From Oikopleura dioica (taxonomy: Eukaryota > Chordata > Appendicularia > Copelata > Oikopleuridae): DNA of 64,000 nucleotides. Location of the stretch: the NCBI GenBank assembly GCA_907165135.1, contig OU015569.1, positions 5,952,001 to 6,016,000 of the forward strand, written 5' to 3'. A program made the position numbers and the translations under genes. Position 1 is the stretch's first letter. Each line of letters starts with the position of its first letter. Below, in pieces: positions 59,501-64,000 of this stretch. The notes below the pieces were generated by a model. The model was not told the origin of the DNA and did not search any database. It worked only from the letters and a program-made list of their open reading frames with translations.

Positions 59501-59841
59501 TTGTAAAAGCCGATTCGCCTTTGTTATGACTTCTGAGCTTTAGAGTAGCCAGAAAAAAGCGGTGCAAAATCGACAAACAGATGGGGTAGAATTTTCAAAC
59601 TGATTTCGAAAACTAATATGCTCTCAAGTATTATTGAAAATCTAGAAAGCAGCGAATGTGTTTGTTCTCTGAATGCAGTTATGGAGTGATATGCTGAAAA
59701 AGGCAACCGAAACCCCACTTTATCAGGACAAAATCAACTCCCGCCTAGAGCCAATTTTTCAGATGATCGTGATAAAGGAAACCCATTTTACTGAAAATGT
59801 AATTTTTTTTCATCTTTTTCAGAAGCAATTTTAGAAAATTT

Positions 59842-60690
59842 TTATCTTTTATTTGATTTGTAACCAAAATAAAAGGAAGTGACAAGCCCCGCGGAGGGCA
59901 GAAATGTCCAAAAAATCACATCAAAGCGAGAAATCTTCTTTTCCGCAATTGCTCTTCCAGTTCCATCGAAATGACATCTTGGAGATTCGTACTCAACATG
60001 ATGGATCAGCTCTAGAGCGCGTTCACATTGAGTTTTCGTGCAAACAATAGCTGTTTTGTGATCTTTTACGGCAGTTTCTTCCTATTTAGAGTATAGCCAA
60101 TAAGTCCGTTTCCTGAACAGTATTTATTCTGATCGCACATTCCAGCGAGATGAACTTCGTCGTGGTATAAAACTGCTTTCTCCATTTCTTCTCCGATGGA
60201 CGCAAAAATCGTTGTGCAGTAGCTTTTAGAGGCTCCAAAAGCGAACATTGATTTTGGGCATTCATTCATTTATGTTTTTGGAACTCTATCAATGGGCATG
60301 GTGGCAGTCGTTTGGCGTCTCTTCTTTTAGAAATTCCACGTTTGTCTTGTGACTCTCAGCGCAAAAGTCGGGCCAGCCGGTTATGTTGTGAATTTGACAG
60401 GGCGTTTCGGAGAAGTGCTTTGTCTTCATAAATGGTGCTACTGTTGCCACTGTCTTTACGAACGCCATGCAGGACACGATGAATGTCACTGCGGAGATGG
60501 CGTGTGTGATTTGGTGCCTTGCCGAACGCTGAAAACCCTTTTCGTAAAAATGGAATGTAAATGCGAATGCTGACAGCGTTTCCTTTGTTCTACTGCATTT
60601 TCAAGCTCTTGAAGAAGATTCAAGTTCTTCCTTCTGATGCTTTCTCTGGCCGTCGAATGATAAACTGGAAAATTCTCCTCGACCACGGAG
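59842..60690 (-). CDS. Two-TM Cys-rich membrane protein, probable BK channel beta-like subunit
   Basis: Topology is cytosolic N-terminus (FPVYHSTARESIRRKNLNLL), TM1 (HAISAVTFIVSCMAFVKTVA), a Cys-rich loop, TM2 (FDVIFWTFLPSAGLVTSFYF) and a short tail ending at 59842. Loop features fit the KCNMB family: TPCQIHNITGW, KAVLYHDEV followed by a KYCS block (LYHTED...CSY in KCNMB), and SPRCHFDG just before the FxxIFW that opens TM2 (CxYDP...FWP in KCNMB). The frame needs a 32-nt intron with a GG or other non-GT donor near 60110, and one junction near 60280 is unresolved. The initiating Met was not found, so the 5' end is open. Family assignment is moderate. Confidence 0.45.
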
Positions 60691-60699
60691 TTTCTCGAC

Positions 60700-62348
60700 T
60701 TTTAACGGCTTTCCACATTTTTGCTTAGACTTAATTTCTATAATCGTATGAGAGCCATGTCATGACACGTTGACGGAGCAAGGACTGAAATATGTTTGTC
60801 CCTGCTTTCCATTTTGACTGAATTATTTAGTAAATGTAGATTCATACGATATTCAGAAGACTGCTATCGACTGTTATCCAACTTTCAAGAAAGAAACTCA
60901 ATTTACAATTACCTCGCTCATTCAGCCGATAAGAGAGTACAGTTTTTGTCTTTTTTTTAAATATTCTCTTGTAGAATTTTCGTTCGTAGAATCTTTTTTT
61001 TTTTTTGGAAAAAAATGCGATTTGGATCGAATTATTCTATTCTCAAGATAATGCTAATCGGTTAATTGAATTGAAGGCTTTATTACCGATACTCATCAGC
61101 GCATTATCCCTCCCCATATGCAAGCGAGATCTACGTATGAATATAACAGGATTACGCTCATGATAATCGCTTAAAATGTATCGCTACAGCATCAATATCA
61201 ATTACCGAGTGCTTCCGTCGGTTGGGCACTCGTCCAAAAGTCGTTATATATTCAGACGAAATTTTCGATGGTTCTTCATTTTGAACGTTTTCGAAAGTAT
61301 TTCAAGGACTTGATTGAATCATTTCGTCATTTCGGAAAATCGCTATTTCGAAGGCAGTGTGACGAAGTCGCATAAAACGGATGCGCCGCATAAGACCCAA
61401 GCACTGTCGGATAAAGCCCTTATCGACAACAACTTCTCGATGTGTTTATTGACTACGCGTTTTCAGTATTTTAATGCTGCAAAGAAACTAAATCCGCTTC
61501 CATCTTTCCAGACAATGCGAAATGGGAGATCTTCCTGTTCAGAAGATCGAAACTGAGTCAACATTCTAATCTTACAGTGTTGAATACGACGCACCTGCTC
61601 AAACGTAATTTAAACGGCTCTTCCGGGCAAGTTCAACTCAACTATACAATGCTAGTTACTTTTTGAAACAGAGAAACGATTCTTTTTCCACAGGAATGTT
61701 TTCTAGCCACAGTGAACATTTATTAACTTGCTTGAGGAACAATCGAAAATTCATTTTCTGAGAAGAAAACGGGCGGATTTTTTGTAACAAAACGAAAACT
61801 GCCGCCGGAAAGGCGTAAAAGTTGTTGTAACTATGGTGGAATAGTTGTCGTGAAAGGCTAATCGAGAGCGATACTGTCGAGTCAATATTTAAACGTAATT
61901 TCACTTCCCTTGAGCCCCTGCTTTGGTTTTGATATTATCGAAAAAGATGTTGACTTGAGAAAACAAGAGTTTTTTACGAAGGCATAAGCATTGATCAGTG
62001 AGAGATCAGAACTCGCATCAGAGAGAAAAGAAAATGTTAGTGAAAACAAATCAGCGCGTCCAAAGAAGTCCATACATGATTAGAGGGAGTACTTTCATTG
62101 GATTGACGAGGTAAATCATCGTCTCGCAGCTGTTAATTGTGTACCTTTTCCTTCGAAAGCCCCTTTTCCGTAAAGCCATGCTTTGTTTCTTAGCAAACAG
62201 AACTTGGCAATTTTGGCACTGATTGAGAGTCAACAAATAACTGATATGCATTCACCGCATATTTGATTTTCAGAGGGGAATTTCTTTCTAGAAAATCTTT
62301 ATAACACCGACTCCTCTAACCCTCTGAAACACTATCTAGTGAAAATAG
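60700..62348. other. 1.65-kb stretch, no convincing gene
   Basis: AT-rich with a T-run at 60990-61003. An 80-codon plus-strand frame at 61314-61556 (TKSHKTDAPHKTQALSDKAL...) and minus-strand frames at 61656-62251 were examined; none shows a domain or a consistent exon chain. Confidence 0.4.
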
Positions 62349-62563
62349 GGTCGGCCCAAAACGTCGCTTCTGCTGGTGCATGGGGGCCCAAAACGTCTTT
62401 TTGGCCACGTCAACTGATTCAAAAATTGAATCTGGAAAGTCCAGAAACACTAGCTTGCTCTGGTTGGCGGTGCAATTTTCTAGATTTAACATTTCTGCTA
62501 GGGTTACGTGGCCAAAAGGACGTTTTGGGTCACACATGCAGCAATTGGACGACGTTTTAGACC
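62349..62563. mobile_element. Small MITE, about 215 bp
   Basis: About 62 bp at each end are imperfect inverted repeats, each containing two CCAAAACGTC / TAAAACGTC motifs and ending in GGCCA...CACGT. Left terminus GGTCGGCCCAAAACGTC, right terminus read inward GGTCTAAAACGTC. No clear target duplication. Confidence 0.6.
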
Positions 62564-62809
62564 ACCTCTACTTTAATATGAAAAACATATTTATTCATTA
62601 TAGCATTTTTATGTTGAGTTCAGAATGCTTTAGCTGAAATCATGCCTATAAACAGGGCACGCTGCGAGAGAAATTTAATTCCTAGAGCGTGTCTTTCGCC
62701 CCTAATCCTCGTGTATGCATAGAAAAATCTTTCGAAATCCTTGCTCAATTATTAACGTGTCAAGAGTAAGACTTTCTAACCGGAAAAAGATGTGTCTTAT
62801 CCAACATAG

Positions 62810-64000
62810 ATGATACTGTATCATAGAACACCAACATACACTCGTCTTGACGATGCTCAGAAGAAGCCATCGAGAGTAAAGAGCGCGCCCGCTAGAAATG
62901 CACCGAAAAGACCCAAATCAGCTTGGGCGGGAAGAAGAGAGCAGCTTTTATCGAGAATTAGAGATGACAGGAACGACTTCAAAACAGTAAGTTCTTGATT
63001 TTAGGCGACAGTCAAGAAGTCCGATAAAGTTGGAGTGAAAGGAATTTTATCAAATGTACAGAACAGCAAAACAAAGAACATACAAAACCCGACTTAGAAA
63101 ACGCCTCAACAGGAATCGGTTTCAATTCAAACGGAATAAGAAAGGGTCAGTCAGTTTCTTTCTCGTTTCACTGCAGTTAATTTGCAATTTGAGATCGTTT
63201 CAAAGTCGCACTAGAAGAAACTTCGTCTAAGAATGGTACCTTCGGTAAATACAACTTTAATCCCAAGAGCTCTTTATCGTTACTATCGTAGCCGTATCAC
63301 GACCATGCTCGTCATTTGGAAGTATTTCCGAGAGCGAGTTCCTCGAGGAGGATTTGCCCTTGGATAAGGAGTTGATAAATGGCATTGAACCTGTCAATTG
63401 CTTAAAAGAGGATTAATAAGAATATCTGCCGTCTTGTTTATTAGCTCCATAAAGACCTCGAATCAAGAGGGATAAGTTTTTCATCGGCTGGAGGCTTGGG
63501 ACCAAGCTCAGCGGGCGGATGGCGACGACTAAGTGCACTCATAAAAGGTGAACCATGCAAAGGTACAAGGACAGTTTCACACGGCTCTTGGAGTATCTGT
63601 CGATACTACAACAAATCAATTCGCTTCTCATATTTGCACCTGAAACGATTTTATTCGCGAAAGCGGAAACATCGCCGCAATCAAATAGAGAGTCATAAAT
63701 TGATTCCGCTAAGTAGCGTGTGGAAATAATTCATTGCTTGATCTCGACGTGAGCAAATGGTTTGCTGTCAACTCATTTCACTATGTTTAGTAAATTCTGC
63801 ATTTCGTGAAAGCTTGAATTCTCCAGCCAGTTCCTCGAGGAGAAGTGTGCGCTCCAGCCGCTCCAGGAACAGAGAAGCTAATCATATCATAGTCCCTTGA
63901 GGAAATCAAGAAAGAATACTTTGCAACTCTGACCAGACGATCTATTCAGTCGAGGATGAGAAACCTTACTTCTGGAGCCAATTCGGTCATTTTCGAGAAG
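62810..64000 (+). CDS. Possible gene running off the right edge
   Basis: An ATG at 62810 opens a basic frame containing VKSAPARNAPKRPKSAWAGR and LLSRIRDDRNDFKT before a GTAAGT donor. RPKSAW-like segments occur in cilia- and microtubule-associated proteins, but this is weak. Further exon-like blocks follow at 63105-63150 (STGIGFNSNGIRKG), 63235-63290 (NGTFGKYNFNPKSS) and 63485-63550 (AGGLGPSSAGGWRRLSALIK, ending at AG/GTGAAC). Phases were not proven and the 3' end is beyond the window. Confidence 0.3.

Overview
The window is nuclear DNA of a very compact animal genome. Genes are intron-rich, most introns are about 30-60 nt, and several introns must be read as GA-AG or GC-AG to keep conserved frames open. 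Same-strand genes can lie 40-100 nt apart with a polypyrimidine/AG acceptor just before the downstream ATG, which points to operons resolved by spliced-leader trans-splicing. Together these features point strongly to an appendicularian tunicate (Oikopleura dioica or a close relative). That identification is an inference from architecture, not from a database match.

Layout. 1-5 kb: a partial DUF1445/D-glutamate-cyclase-like gene on the minus strand, a RING-finger gene on the plus strand, and two non-autonomous DNA transposons, one of which carries an 11-copy 55/56-bp tandem repeat. 5.8-11 kb: a Na+/H+ exchanger (minus) and a RAB23-like GTPase (plus). 11.8-18.1 kb: three consecutive long coiled-coil units (plus), followed by a 642-bp inverted-repeat element. 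19.3-23.4 kb (minus): a Fos/ATF-type bZIP factor, a possible small secreted peptide and an unrecognised coiled-coil protein. 25-30 kb (plus): a loose cluster of small lineage-specific-looking genes, one of them clearly secreted, plus a TTAA-flanked MITE.

30.3-60.7 kb is an almost continuous minus-strand run of conserved cellular genes: CDK2AP-like, an HP1-like chromodomain protein, ribonucleotide reductase small subunit, a UBE2D-type E2, RPL14, ARPC2, GTF2E2, SERINC, an MBLAC1-like metallo-beta-lactamase-fold protein, mitochondrial methionyl-tRNA synthetase, SRRT/ARS2, an ataxin-7-like protein, PSMD7, an arylsulfatase, a five-finger CCCH protein and a probable BK-channel beta-like subunit. 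The last 3 kb hold a small MITE and the start of a weakly supported plus-strand gene.

The strongest organisational signals are a three-gene operon, MARS2 > MBLAC1-like > SERINC (intergenic gaps 40 and 43 nt), a likely GTF2E2 > ARPC2 pair (99 nt), at least five non-canonical introns, and six inverted-repeat elements, four of which have recognisable target-site duplications. All gene models were read by eye from conserved protein frames and splice signals. Outer boundaries are usually firm, but individual exon junctions may be off by one alternative site. No rRNA, tRNA or CRISPR array was seen.
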